A stretch of DNA of 64,000 nucleotides from an uncultured Candidatus Saccharibacteria bacterium (lineage in GTDB: Bacteria > Patescibacteriota > Saccharimonadia > Saccharimonadales > Saccharimonadaceae): NCBI GenBank assembly GCA_946414465.1, contig CAMKOP010000001.1, forward strand, positions 116,714 to 180,713, read 5' to 3'. How positions within the stretch are numbered: position 1 is the first letter of the stretch; the number at the start of each line of letters is the position of its first letter. Both the position numbers and the translations under genes were made by a program. Shown here one piece after another: positions 16,246 to 25,091 of the stretch. The notes beneath the pieces were generated by a model. The model worked only from the letters and a program-made list of their open reading frames with translations, did no database searches and had not been told where the DNA came from.

Positions 16246-17604
16246 TTAACCATAGATTTTTTCCTTGATCTCTTCGATTTGGTCACGGAGGATGAAATTA
16301 AGTTTAAGGTCTTTTTCGATTTTACTAATACCATGCATGACGGTGGAGTGATCTTTGACGCCGACTTCAGTGGCGATTTTGTTGGTACTAAGCGGAGTTT
16401 CTTGACGGAGAATATACATAGCCACTTGGCGAGCAGTTTTAATGTGGGCAACACGGGATTTGCCACACATTTCTTTGACGGTGAGATTATAATATTTAGC
16501 AACTTTTTCGACAATTTGTTTGGGGGTGGCAGGGCGGAGTTTGGAGGTGCGGTTGACGCTGACGGAACCGTTTTCGATAAGTTGCAAAGGAGTGAGACCG
16601 CGGACTTCGGACATTAGGAGGATAGTATTAAACTCACCCTCGAGGTCACGGATGTTAGTGTTAACATTTTCGGCAATATACTCGATAGCTTCGGGTTCGA
16701 TTTCTTTATCTTCTAGCTCGGCTTTAGCTCTTAAGATAGCACATTTATCTTCGAATTTTGGTAGTTGAAGATCGAAGGCACCCGCCCAGGTGAGACGTGA
16801 GGCGAGACGTTCGTCGACGGTTTTGATCTGGGATGGAAGGCGGTCGGAAGTGACGATAATCTGTTTATTTAATTGATAGAGATCGTTAAAAATATTAAAG
16901 AATTCTTCTTGGGATTTTTCCTTATTAACAATAAATTGGAAATCATCAATGATAAGACAGTCGAGTTTTTGAAATTTACGATTAAATTCTTTACCTTTGC
17001 CGTTTTGGATAGCGTCGATAAAATCGGAATAAAAGTGTGAAATTGGAGTATAGAAGACCTTGATTGAGGGGTCTCTTTTGACTAATTCATTGCCAATAGC
17101 TTGGACGAGATGAGTTTTGCCAAGGCCTGGGCCACCGTAAAGGAAAAATGGATTATAACGAGTACCAGGTGATTCGATGATATTGCGAGCTGCGGCGACT
17201 GCTAAATTATTATTTGAACCAACAATAAAGTTGTCGAGGGTGTATTTTTGATTAAGGCCATTTTGTGGAGGGATGGTGGTAGATTTACGGATAGATTTAA
17301 TATGATTACCAAGTGAGGTGAGGCTATTTTTAGTGATTTCGCGAGGACGGACTTTGGACTTGACTTTGGTTTGGACTTCGAATTCGATGTTTTTAACTTC
17401 GATATTGTTATTTTTGAGAGCTGCAGTGATAATATCTAAATAACGATTACGGAGCTGTTTAACATAGAATGAATTTTTGACACCAATAATAATGTTACCA
17501 TCTTCATTGGAAATAAGATTAGTATCTTGAAACCAAGTTGAGAAATTGGCAGGGGAAAGTTGTTGTTCGATTTCAGCTAAGGCGTTTTTCCAGACGTCGT
17601 ACAT
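16246..17604 (-). CDS. dnaA: chromosomal replication initiator protein DnaA
   Basis: AAA+ initiator of 452 aa. Domain I (1-85) is followed by a short linker and the ATPase core with Walker A GGPGLGKTH near 157 and Walker B CLIIDDFQF, then arginine-finger-region sequence DERLASRLTWAGAFD. Domain IV has the DnaA-box-binding signature VGVKDHSTVMHGISKI. Upstream on minus are TGCTATAAT (an extended -10 box) and AAGGAGG, about 11 nt before the ATG. DnaA-box-like sites flank the gene on both sides, so it may regulate itself. Confidence 0.98.
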   Translation of the reverse strand: MYDVWKNALAEIEQQLSPANFSTWFQDTNLISNEDGNIIIGVKNSFYVKQLRNRYLDIITAALKNNNIEVKNIEFEVQTKVKSKVRPREITKNSLTSLGNHIKSIRKSTTIPPQNGLNQKYTLDNFIVGSNNNLAVAAARNIIESPGTRYNPFFLYGGPGLGKTHLVQAIGNELVKRDPSIKVFYTPISHFYSDFIDAIQNGKGKEFNRKFQKLDCLIIDDFQFIVNKEKSQEEFFNIFNDLYQLNKQIIVTSDRLPSQIKTVDERLASRLTWAGAFDLQLPKFEDKCAILRAKAELEDKEIEPEAIEYIAENVNTNIRDLEGEFNTILLMSEVRGLTPLQLIENGSVSVNRTSKLRPATPKQIVEKVAKYYNLTVKEMCGKSRVAHIKTARQVAMYILRQETPLSTNKIATEVGVKDHSTVMHGISKIEKDLKLNFILRDQIEEIKEKIYG

Positions 17605-17834
17605 TTAGTTTAATAACCTCCTTCTTTAGAGAATTATAGCATGAAATGAGGGAGTTTTCCACAGGTTATTTATAGAAAAAATATGTTCTAATATTTAAAC
17701 ATCAAACAGATAGGTAGTTTTCCACAAAAATACTTTTAACCTAAAAAATGGTGGAAAACTGCTTGAAAATTGTGGAAAAATGAGTTATACTATACTAAGT
17801 ATTTGAAAAATATTAAAGTTTAAGGAATAATAAT
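17605..17834. other. dnaA-rpmH gap with DnaA-box-like sites and divergent promoters
   Basis: Four 9-mers resemble DnaA boxes: TTTTCCACA at 17655-17663 and 17718-17726, the complement TGTGGAAAA at 17771-17779, and GGTGGAAAA at 17750-17758. The rest is over 70 percent A+T. TTATAC/TATACT at 17785-17796 may be the rpmH -10. Together with the dnaA-dnaN gap this looks like a two-part origin of the Bacillus type. Confidence 0.65.
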
Positions 17835-17972
17835 ATGCCAAAGCGAACATATCAGCCACATAAGAGGCAGCGTAAAGTTGAACATGGTTTTATGAAGCGA
17901 AATGCGACTAAGAATGGGCGAAAGGTGTTGGCCCGTCGTCGTTTGAAGGGTCGAGCTCGTTTAACTGCTTAA
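17835..17972 (+). CDS. rpmH: 50S ribosomal protein L34
   Basis: A 45-aa, strongly basic ribosomal protein. It begins [13 protein letters not shown] and carries HGFMKRN and the Arg-rich [13 protein letters not shown], all standard for L34. It heads the rpmH-rnpA-yidC-jag set found beside dnaA in most bacteria. It is too short for most ORF lists but is unmistakable. A weak GTCCC/GGGAC hairpin follows at 17980-17995. Confidence 0.97.
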   Translation: MPKRTYQPHKRQRKVEHGFMKRNATKNGRKVLARRRLKGRARLTA

Positions 17973-18015
17973 TAATAGGTCCCTTAGGGGACTTATTTAG
18001 TATATAATATATATT

Positions 18016-18375
18016 ATGTTGAATAAGAAATATCGGTTTCATTCGCGAGGGGGAGTGAAGTATGTGTATCAGCACGGTAAGACGGTGCGAGGAGCACAGA
18101 TGTCGCTGGTTTTTGCTGAGAATACGCGGGGATTTACGCGAGTAGCGGTAGTGGTGTCTAAGAAGGTGGCGAGACTAGCTGTAGATAGAAACCGGATACG
18201 ACGCAGAGTATATGAAGCTGTGAGACTGAATTTTGATTTGATACCTAAAAAGATGGATTATGTGTTTGTAGTCTATTCTAAAAAAGTGATGCATATACCA
18301 TTTACTGAGCTCGAGAAGGTGCTGGGGGAACTGGTAGAGGAGAGTAAAGTGTGCTATAATAAACAGAATGGATAA
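18016..18375 (+). CDS. rnpA: ribonuclease P protein component
   Basis: Basic 119-aa cofactor of the RNase P ribozyme that matures tRNA 5' ends. The signature lies in SKKVARLAVDRNRIRRRVYEAVR (written here in part: the RNR core is at about 58-64). It has its own TATAAT at 18003-18008, 7 nt before the ATG, so the mRNA may be leaderless. Its last 8 bases overlap the start of yidC. Confidence 0.95.
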   Translation: MLNKKYRFHSRGGVKYVYQHGKTVRGAQMSLVFAENTRGFTRVAVVVSKKVARLAVDRNRIRRRVYEAVRLNFDLIPKKMDYVFVVYSKKVMHIPFTELEKVLGELVEESKVCYNKQNG

Positions 18376-19477
18376 AAAGAGTGTGAGAAAATATATTTAT
18401 TGGGGGATATTTATTGCTTTTGTGGTGGGTTCCATTGTAACAGGAAGTCCATTCAATTTTATAGATATGATTGTGGTGCGGCCGATCGTTAATATTTTAT
18501 TTGTGATATTTAATTTGGTGCATGATTTTGGTGGTGCGATTATTATATTTACAATTTTAGTAAAGCTTTTGATGTGGCCACTAACTAAGAGGCAACTTAA
18601 TCAAACTAAATTGATTCGTAAGATTCAGCCAGAGTTGACACAGATTAAGAAAAACTGCAAAGGCAATAAGCAGATGGAATCTTTGCAGACGATGGATCTT
18701 TATAAGCGATATAATGTGAAACCGTTTGCTTCGATGGCGACAATTCTGATTCAATTGCCGATATTTATCGCAATTTTTTCGGCGATTAGAGTGATTGCAA
18801 CACCTTTGCCACAAGATAATTTATCGAACAGAGCGTATGATATTGTGGCGTATGAAGGATCGGAAATACGTGATTTGGAGGAAAAACAAGCAGCTTATTT
18901 GGCTGATTTGACTAATGATGAGATTCCGGCTGAAGAAAAAACATCGTATGATTTTCATCCGCAACTATTTGGAACGATCAATTTAGATGTAAAGGCTAGT
19001 GATGTATTAATGGGGAAGTTTTCGTGGAGTGCGTTATTTATTTTGGCTTGTGCGATATTAGCTTCGGTAGTACAGTATTGGGCAACAAAACAGCAAATGC
19101 CGTCGGGTAAATCGGAGAAAAAGAAGAAATTCCGTGATTTGATTAAAGAAGCGAAGGATGGTAAGGAAATTGAGGATATGGATATTTCGGCGGTGACGAC
19201 AGGTCAGATGTCGATGATGATGCCGATTATGATGTTTCTCATCATGTTTAATTTAAATGGTGCGCTTTCGTTCTATTATTTCCTTAGTAACGTAATTACT
19301 GTTTTGCAACAGCGGATGATTTTGAAGAAAGTTGACGATGAAATAGACGCTGTGACAGATAAAGCTGTACTAAAAGAACTTAGTAAGATTAAAGAGGCCG
19401 AAGTGGTCGAAAATAAAAAAACAGGAACAAAAATAACTCGCATCTCTGCTCGTGATACTAAAAAGAAAAGGAGATAA
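18368..19477 (+). CDS. yidC: membrane protein insertase YidC/OxaA
   Basis: A 369-aa insertase that places proteins in the cytoplasmic membrane. The conserved core is present: FTILVKLLMWPLTKRQ, where Lys stands at the position I align with the groove Arg of E. coli YidC, then NVKPFASMATILIQLPIF, and the last helices (MMMPIMMFLIMF, LSFYYFLSNVITVLQQ). There is an insert of about 60 residues between helices 2 and 3. TGCTATAAT (18352-18360), inside rnpA, lies 7 nt before the ATG. This is the housekeeping copy; a second YidC domain is fused to a TagF-like enzyme at 38.9-40.8 kb. Confidence 0.95.
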   Translation: MDKKSVRKYIYWGIFIAFVVGSIVTGSPFNFIDMIVVRPIVNILFVIFNLVHDFGGAIIIFTILVKLLMWPLTKRQLNQTKLIRKIQPELTQIKKNCKGNKQMESLQTMDLYKRYNVKPFASMATILIQLPIFIAIFSAIRVIATPLPQDNLSNRAYDIVAYEGSEIRDLEEKQAAYLADLTNDEIPAEEKTSYDFHPQLFGTINLDVKASDVLMGKFSWSALFILACAILASVVQYWATKQQMPSGKSEKKKKFRDLIKEAKDGKEIEDMDISAVTTGQMSMMMPIMMFLIMFNLNGALSFYYFLSNVITVLQQRMILKKVDDEIDAVTDKAVLKELSKIKEAEVVENKKTGTKITRISARDTKKKRR

Positions 19478-19480
19478 CAA

Positions 19481-19942
19481 ATGAATAAAGATGAATCAAT
19501 TAGATTTGCGAGTCGATACCTAGAGGATTTACTAAGTTTTTTCGGTATCAATGTGGCGGTTACATCAACGATAGATGATGAAGTGATACAGTTGTCTGTA
19601 CCATCAACTTCGCTTAATTCGCTTTTGATTGGACGGAATGCGGATAATCTACGAGCTCTTCAGCATATTGTATCAATGGCTCTTGTATCAAAAGAAGCTG
19701 AAGTGACACGAGTAAATGTGGATGTGGCGAATTATAAGAGACAAAGAGCCGATAGGATTGCGGATAAGGCTGAGGGGTGGATTGCGAAAGTACGCAATAC
19801 TGGTGAGCCGATGGAAATTAATCTAAATGCGGCTGATAGGCGAGTAGTGCATAAATTAGCTCAAGATTATTCCGATATCGAGACACATTCGGAAGGGGAG
19901 GGTCGAGAGCGGAAATTGATTATTAGTAAAATAGATAATTAA
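19481..19942 (+). CDS. jag: KH/R3H RNA-binding protein Jag (KhpB)
   Basis: A 153-aa RNA-binding protein, short because the N-terminal Jag domain is missing. The KH domain holds GRNADNLRALQ near 50 and the R3H domain holds NAADRRVVHKLAQDY near 106-120. KhpB proteins affect cell division and envelope growth in Gram-positive bacteria. It follows yidC by 3 nt in one operon, and its stop directly abuts that of the convergent LCP gene. Confidence 0.94.
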   Translation: MNKDESIRFASRYLEDLLSFFGINVAVTSTIDDEVIQLSVPSTSLNSLLIGRNADNLRALQHIVSMALVSKEAEVTRVNVDVANYKRQRADRIADKAEGWIAKVRNTGEPMEINLNAADRRVVHKLAQDYSDIETHSEGEGRERKLIISKIDN

Positions 19943-21691
19943 TTATTCAGATTTTTTATTAACGATAATCACGAAATCACAGGTGGTGTCGATACCAGCG
20001 GGGAGTTCTTCGAGTGTTTTGGCGGTAGTATTATATTTTTCTTCGAGGAGCTTTTTGGTGCCGGGCTTTTCTTCGGTGCGGGCGTAGAGAGTGTATTCGT
20101 TTTCGAATTCGCCAGTAGCAGGAACATCATCGACATAGATAGTAGGATAATTATCTTCTTCTAATTTAATTTTTTCGTTTGCTGCAGCGCCTGGCGTGTC
20201 ATTTGCGTTGAGGATGAGAATGGTTGGATCTTCGTATTGTTTAGGATCGCTAGAGAACATTTTGGCAACATAGGCACGAATATTACTGTAGTTACCATTA
20301 CCGCCTACTGGGAGGACATAAGAAATGCCATTGATAGTACCAGTAGTCATGAGCCTTTCTGGTTCGATGAGAGAGACTTGGCGGATATTATTGAAGTCGA
20401 AATCGTAAGTGAGGTGGGCGAGTGATTTCATTTCGTCAATAGAGAAATTGGTGCGTAGGTTGTCACCTAGAGTACTGGCAAGACTAATGATATCGGTAAG
20501 AGAGAGTTGTTTTTCGAGGACTTTATCTTTGATACCAATGAGAATTTTTTGTTGAGAAGCACCACGAGTGAAGTCACCGCTGGCGGTACCGTGTCTAGCA
20601 CGAGCAAGGCCGAGAGCTTGATCGCCGTCAATAGTGTAGGTCTCGCCGGCTTTAAAGACTGCACCAGTCCAACCATAATCTGAGATGTCTTCGTCGAGAG
20701 TGACTTCTATGCCGCCCAAGGTATTAACTATTTGGATGAGAGAACCCCAGTTAAGATGGGCGTAGTACTGAAAATCGAGATCGAGGATTTTACCGACTTC
20801 ATTTGATAAGGCTTCGGCGCCGGACTGTTCGTCGTTGCCATCCATATTATTACACCAATATATTTCATTGATTTTGCCAGTAGCGGTGCAGGTGGAAGAA
20901 GCTTTGAGGTCACGGGGAAGAGATAGCATGGCGACATCGCCGGTTTTTTGATCGAGACTAATGACCATAATAGAATCGGTAAGTTGAGCGCCATCGTGAG
21001 TACCATTGCCTTCGTCGCCGTCCATATTATAGCCGCTAGTTCCAAAAGCAAGAATATTAGTGCGTCCGTTTTCGTCGGTTTTAAGATCGACATAATTTTC
21101 GGTAAAGAGATCAAAAATATTACCTTGACCGCCAGTGATTTTGGCGATAATATCATTACCCCAAAGAATAAACCAAATTACGCCGCCAAGGAGAATTAAG
21201 ACAATAAAGAGAAGAACACCAGTGATAATTTTGCGTTTTTTACTGACGGGTTTTTTATGCATGTTTTTGGCTTTCTTAGGTTTATTGGTAGTTTCGGAGG
21301 GGTCGGTTGCTTTTAGTTCGCCAGTTTGTTCATCAAAATCAAAAGCTTGGATAGGTTGTAAGAAATCTTCAGCGGAGCTTTGAGGAGTGGGTTTTGGTGC
21401 TATGGTTGGTGGCTGCTCAATCGCTGATTGAACAGTAATAGGGCGTTTAGTGGATGGTTTGCGGGTAGCTGGTTTTTTAACGGTGGTACGGGCGGTGGTT
21501 TTACGAGTGGTGGTACGGGCGGTGGTAGTGCGAGCGGCTGAAGGTTTTTTGGTGACAGTACGGGTGGTGGGTTTTTTGGTAGCAGATTTTGTAGTAGTTT
21601 TGGTAGTAGTCTTACGAGATGGGGAAGGACGAGTCGCGGAAATTTTAGCGCGACGCGTAGTAAGACCATCGATTGATTTATTTTTATCCAT
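19943..21691 (-). CDS. LytR-CpsA-Psr (LCP) family ligase with LytR_C domain
   Basis: Membrane enzyme of 582 aa. LCP proteins move glycopolymers from their lipid carrier onto peptidoglycan. A Thr/Arg/Lys/Pro-rich cytoplasmic tail (residues 15-95) resembles histone H1 tails, then comes one helix at about 152-175. The LCP catalytic domain follows, with DSIMVISLD, MLSLPRDL and the Arg-rich LGLARARHGTASGDFTRGASQQ (quoted in parts in the family). The C-terminal LytR_C domain starts at about TILILNAND. Its partners are probably the polymer genes at 27-42 kb. TGCTATAAT lies 8 nt before the ATG, back to back with the lexA-like promoter. Confidence 0.92.
   Translation of the reverse strand: MDKNKSIDGLTTRRAKISATRPSPSRKTTTKTTTKSATKKPTTRTVTKKPSAARTTTARTTTRKTTARTTVKKPATRKPSTKRPITVQSAIEQPPTIAPKPTPQSSAEDFLQPIQAFDFDEQTGELKATDPSETTNKPKKAKNMHKKPVSKKRKIITGVLLFIVLILLGGVIWFILWGNDIIAKITGGQGNIFDLFTENYVDLKTDENGRTNILAFGTSGYNMDGDEGNGTHDGAQLTDSIMVISLDQKTGDVAMLSLPRDLKASSTCTATGKINEIYWCNNMDGNDEQSGAEALSNEVGKILDLDFQYYAHLNWGSLIQIVNTLGGIEVTLDEDISDYGWTGAVFKAGETYTIDGDQALGLARARHGTASGDFTRGASQQKILIGIKDKVLEKQLSLTDIISLASTLGDNLRTNFSIDEMKSLAHLTYDFDFNNIRQVSLIEPERLMTTGTINGISYVLPVGGNGNYSNIRAYVAKMFSSDPKQYEDPTILILNANDTPGAAANEKIKLEEDNYPTIYVDDVPATGEFENEYTLYARTEEKPGTKKLLEEKYNTTAKTLEELPAGIDTTCDFVIIVNKKSE
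21482..21526. repeat. 18-bp direct repeat in the LCP basic tail
   Basis: GGTGGTACGGGCGGTGGT occurs at 21482-21499 and again at 21509-21526 (27-bp period). It encodes Thr/Arg-rich repeats of the tail on minus, which suggests growth of the tail by slippage or recombination. Confidence 0.8.
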
Positions 21692-21710
21692 TGTTTATAA
21701 TTATAGCATA

Positions 21711-22046
21711 ATGACAACGAAAATTACGAAAAAACAATTAGCGGTTTTAAACTTTTTAGAGGATTTTACAGGGGAGAATGGGTATTCACCCTCTTATCGT
21801 GAGATTCAAGAAGGATTAGGATTATCTTCGGTTTCGGCGGTAGCGGAGCATATTGATAATTTGGTGGCTAAAGGAGCTTTGCGTAAGGTACCGGGAGCGG
21901 CGAGATCGCTAGAAGTGTTAGACTATAAGCATGAGAGTACGGTAAATCTGTTCAAGGCTAAATTGATGGATTGTTCGGAAGAGGATGCGAAGATTTTGAA
22001 ATTGGCAGCAGAAGTGTTGGGATTGGACTTGGGTGAATTGAAATAA
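21711..22046 (+). CDS. LexA-like DNA-binding domain without the S24 protease domain
   Basis: A 111-aa protein whose first 65 residues match the LexA winged helix (ENGYSPSYREIQEGLGLSS, then VAEHIDNLVAKGALRKVPGAAR). The remaining 45 residues form a short acidic-basic tail. The cleavage site and the Ser/Lys dyad of LexA are absent, so it cannot be inactivated by RecA-assisted self-cleavage. The ATG at 21711 is chosen because longer readings lie in the opposite gene; TATAAT is 9 nt upstream. It may be a constitutive repressor or respond to some other signal. The next gene (CotH-like) starts 13 nt on. Confidence 0.85.
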   Translation: MTTKITKKQLAVLNFLEDFTGENGYSPSYREIQEGLGLSSVSAVAEHIDNLVAKGALRKVPGAARSLEVLDYKHESTVNLFKAKLMDCSEEDAKILKLAAEVLGLDLGELK

Positions 22047-22059
22047 TAGGGTAAAAGGT

Positions 22060-23379
22060 ATGAGAAGAAAGATACGATATGGAATTGTGCGAGTTGGTTT
22101 TATTTTGGTGCTTTTGGTTTGTGTGGGATTAGTAATGAAAGGTATTATAGACAATGCTCTGTATAATAGATTTTATGACAGGGGATTGCCGAGGATTAAT
22201 ATTGATTTGAAAGAAACAAAATTGAGCGAGATAAAAGAGGGATCAAAAGAAAAAAAATATAAAAATACTCATTTAAGCTTATATAATAATGGTAAAATAG
22301 ATAAATTTGAAAATGTAGAGATAAAAGGACGGGGAAATTCTACTTGGGAATACTCAAAAAAACCATATCAAATTAGTTTTAATCATAAAGTTGATTTATT
22401 AAAACTTGGGAAAGCAAAAAAATGGGTGCTTTTAGCTAGTCGAGCAGATCATACCTTTTTAAGAAATGATATTGCTTTTAGATTAGCTGAAATGTTGGAA
22501 TTGAAATATAATCACAGAGGAGAATTTGTAGAATTGTATTTTGATGGTGAATATGAAGGTTTGTATTATTTAATACAAAAGATTGATATCGCAAAGAACT
22601 CGGTAGATTTAAGAACGAATGGAGGATTATTATTTGAATTAGATAATGTGTATGCAGATGAAGATGATGAAGAATATTATGTGAGTGTTTCTGGAAATAC
22701 TTTGGTACTAAAAGATATTAAACAGGATAACGAGGAAACTAGAGATTGGATAGTTGAAGTTTTTTTGAATAATGTGAATGAATTAGAGACATTAGCAAAA
22801 ATGGGAAATTATGATGAGGTTTCTAAGATTATAGATATTGAATCTTTTGCAAAATACTATCTAGTGAATGAATTTGCGGTGAATCCGGATGCATATTCGA
22901 CTAGCTTCTACTTATATAAAGATGGCATCGAAGATAAGATTCATGCTGGACCAGTGTGGGATTTTGATTTGGCTTTAGCAAATCATAACTGGGGGTGGGA
23001 AATTGATGAACAATTCTATTCGCCATCAGAAGAGATGATTAGGCGAAGGGAAGCTTTTGGTGAAGATGGTCTTACTGAAAATAGGTATATATCGAAATTA
23101 ATGTATTATTTAATGGAGATGCCAGAGTTTAGAAAAGAAGTAAAACGAATTTTTAAAGATAAAATGAGCGGGAGAGTAGGTGAACTAGTGATTGCTATAA
23201 AGAACAGATACAATAAAAACTATAAGGCGATGCTTATAAACAATGAGAAATGGGGAATAGAAGACTCTGAAGAAGAATATGAGTATTTACTAGATTGGAT
23301 AATAAAAAGGTTTGAGTTTTTTGAATCGAAATATGGTGATGGTAAGGTTAACGATCAAAGACGTTTCCGGTTTCTATAA
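22060..23379 (+). CDS. CotH-family protein kinase-like protein, membrane anchored
   Basis: A 439-aa protein with one N-terminal helix (residues 9-30), so the CotH domain is probably outside the cell. CotH proteins are atypical kinases that phosphorylate secreted proteins. Family motifs are RGNSTWEYSKKPYQI near 88-102, DHTFLRNDIAFRLAEML near 127, and the metal-binding GPVWDFDLALAN near 300. A plain ribosome site (AAAGG) precedes the ATG. Its 3' end overlaps the convergent LtaS-like gene by 32 bases. Targets are unknown; nearby surface proteins are candidates. Confidence 0.88.
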   Translation: MRRKIRYGIVRVGFILVLLVCVGLVMKGIIDNALYNRFYDRGLPRINIDLKETKLSEIKEGSKEKKYKNTHLSLYNNGKIDKFENVEIKGRGNSTWEYSKKPYQISFNHKVDLLKLGKAKKWVLLASRADHTFLRNDIAFRLAEMLELKYNHRGEFVELYFDGEYEGLYYLIQKIDIAKNSVDLRTNGGLLFELDNVYADEDDEEYYVSVSGNTLVLKDIKQDNEETRDWIVEVFLNNVNELETLAKMGNYDEVSKIIDIESFAKYYLVNEFAVNPDAYSTSFYLYKDGIEDKIHAGPVWDFDLALANHNWGWEIDEQFYSPSEEMIRRREAFGEDGLTENRYISKLMYYLMEMPEFRKEVKRIFKDKMSGRVGELVIAIKNRYNKNYKAMLINNEKWGIEDSEEEYEYLLDWIIKRFEFFESKYGDGKVNDQRRFRFL

Positions 23380-25012
23380 TAGTGGTTTCATCCCACGCTT
23401 TACCGGTTTGTATTTCTTCAACCATATGGTCTTCTTCGTTCCAAACATAATAAATGATAGTGCGCTCTCTGGGTGAATTAATATTACTAAATAATTCGGT
23501 GCTGGGTTTTCCGTAATATAAATCATTGAAGGCTTGGCCGAGATCCTCAAAAGAGATTGGCTTGTCAGAGCGGTGCATTCTTGAATGGGTCTCCTCGACA
23601 CCTTTGATGTATAGAATAGGATTGAACCGATTATTAATATAATCGTATTCCCAAACCCCATCTTTGTAGCCATGGTCGGCTAAAATTACTATAGAGGCAT
23701 TGTCGTAGGCATTAGCAGATTTAAGACGATCAAGATAAGCTTTGATGGTTTTAAAAGTAGCGATTTGTTTTTGGGAATAAGTACCAACAGTTTTGTCTAT
23801 CGGGTTGAGATTTTCATCGAGATTAAACCAAATATGTGCACCTTCAAGGTGAATGAAATGGAAGACATTGTTGTCGACAACTTCTAGTTCTTCATTATTA
23901 TAGATGTCATAATTGACTCGATCGTGCCAATCAAAATCAGCATGTCCTTCATCTAATTCTGATGCCCCGAAATCGAGTTCTTCGATATGCGCTTTGCCTT
24001 TTAGAGGATAAGGCAGATATTTATAAAGGTCATATCTGAGGATTTCGGTATAAAAACTCTTATTGTTGATCTTAATATTGTTGGATATGTTCTTGAAGAT
24101 TGAGGCAGTATTTCTATCCATAATAATGTCGTTATCATAAAAGTACATATTATAATGGTCTTCGTTTAGAATTTTAATGATGTTAGAGCTTGCAAAAGCA
24201 TTTTTTGAGTATTTACTGAAATCTGTTTCGTTATGATTAGGGATTTGGGAAAAGATGTAAGGAATTGAATCTCTAGTGTATGGATAATATGAAACAGTGT
24301 CTTGATAGTAGGTAAAATCTTTGAAAGTAGATTGATAGTCAGGGTTGTCTTGCAATAATTTGTCAAAAGATCTAGAATCGATGGCATCGACGAGGAAGAT
24401 GAAGAAATTACGATTGTTTGAAACTTGATTATAATAATCAAAAGTAGCTTTGGATATAAATTTATCTTCTAGGGCGTTGGTGGTGAATAATGAAGAGATA
24501 AATGATATTAAAAGCATTACTAGGACGGCACTGGTGATTGGCGCAATGAAGGAGACGTATTTTTTGAAAGTAAATTTTTTGATGAGTAAAAGGGATACTC
24601 CAAAAATTATTATCCACAAGACTACTGATGTAATCGATTCGGCTTTGTATTGTCGCCAATTGAAGATTTCACCATTAACTCCTGGTAGAGAGCTTGATAG
24701 AAAGTTTCCCTGAATATACGATATCAGAAACAAGCAAAAAACAATGGATAATACAATATAATAGATGACGATTTTTTTAAACAATTTGGTGGCTATGAAA
24801 TAGCATAGAAGTAATACAATAAGAATTATAAAAAAGAACAGGAAAAATTGAGGGATCAGGAGTGGTATCATGTCATACAAATCGAACCAAAAATCATTAG
24901 TATTGTTGGCATAAAGTGAAATTGGCTCGAAGATTAAGAACATAAAACTGGTTGTTAACGCCAAAATGATTGCTGGCAAAATATCTTTAAAAAACTGCAC
25001 ACCTTTTTTCAT
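23348..25012 (-). CDS. LtaS/sulfatase-family membrane protein
   Basis: A 554-aa protein with five membrane helices (to about residue 190) and a C-terminal alkaline-phosphatase-fold domain outside the cell. Visible metal-site motifs are FFIFLVDAIDSRSF, a candidate nucleophile Thr in YYPYTRDSIP, HFIHLEGAHIWF and ILADHGYKDG. Relatives transfer glycerol-phosphate or phosphoethanolamine or cleave sulfate esters. In this cluster I infer phospho-decoration of a surface polymer. The ATG at 25012 is chosen over 25030 because TATAAT (25024-25019) lies exactly 6 nt upstream of it. Confidence 0.82.
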   Translation of the reverse strand: MKKGVQFFKDILPAIILALTTSFMFLIFEPISLYANNTNDFWFDLYDMIPLLIPQFFLFFFIILIVLLLCYFIATKLFKKIVIYYIVLSIVFCLFLISYIQGNFLSSSLPGVNGEIFNWRQYKAESITSVVLWIIIFGVSLLLIKKFTFKKYVSFIAPITSAVLVMLLISFISSLFTTNALEDKFISKATFDYYNQVSNNRNFFIFLVDAIDSRSFDKLLQDNPDYQSTFKDFTYYQDTVSYYPYTRDSIPYIFSQIPNHNETDFSKYSKNAFASSNIIKILNEDHYNMYFYDNDIIMDRNTASIFKNISNNIKINNKSFYTEILRYDLYKYLPYPLKGKAHIEELDFGASELDEGHADFDWHDRVNYDIYNNEELEVVDNNVFHFIHLEGAHIWFNLDENLNPIDKTVGTYSQKQIATFKTIKAYLDRLKSANAYDNASIVILADHGYKDGVWEYDYINNRFNPILYIKGVEETHSRMHRSDKPISFEDLGQAFNDLYYGKPSTELFSNINSPRERTIIYYVWNEEDHMVEEIQTGKAWDETTIIETGNVFDR

Positions 25013-25091
25013 GTGATTATTATAACACATTTTATAGGTTTTTCTTTACATAAGACAAAAAGATGGTAAAATAATATTAGGAGAAATGATT

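Noticed and set aside
21450..21710. Longer N-terminus for the LexA-like protein
   Set aside because: It would be the antisense of the LCP basic tail and would cross both promoters.
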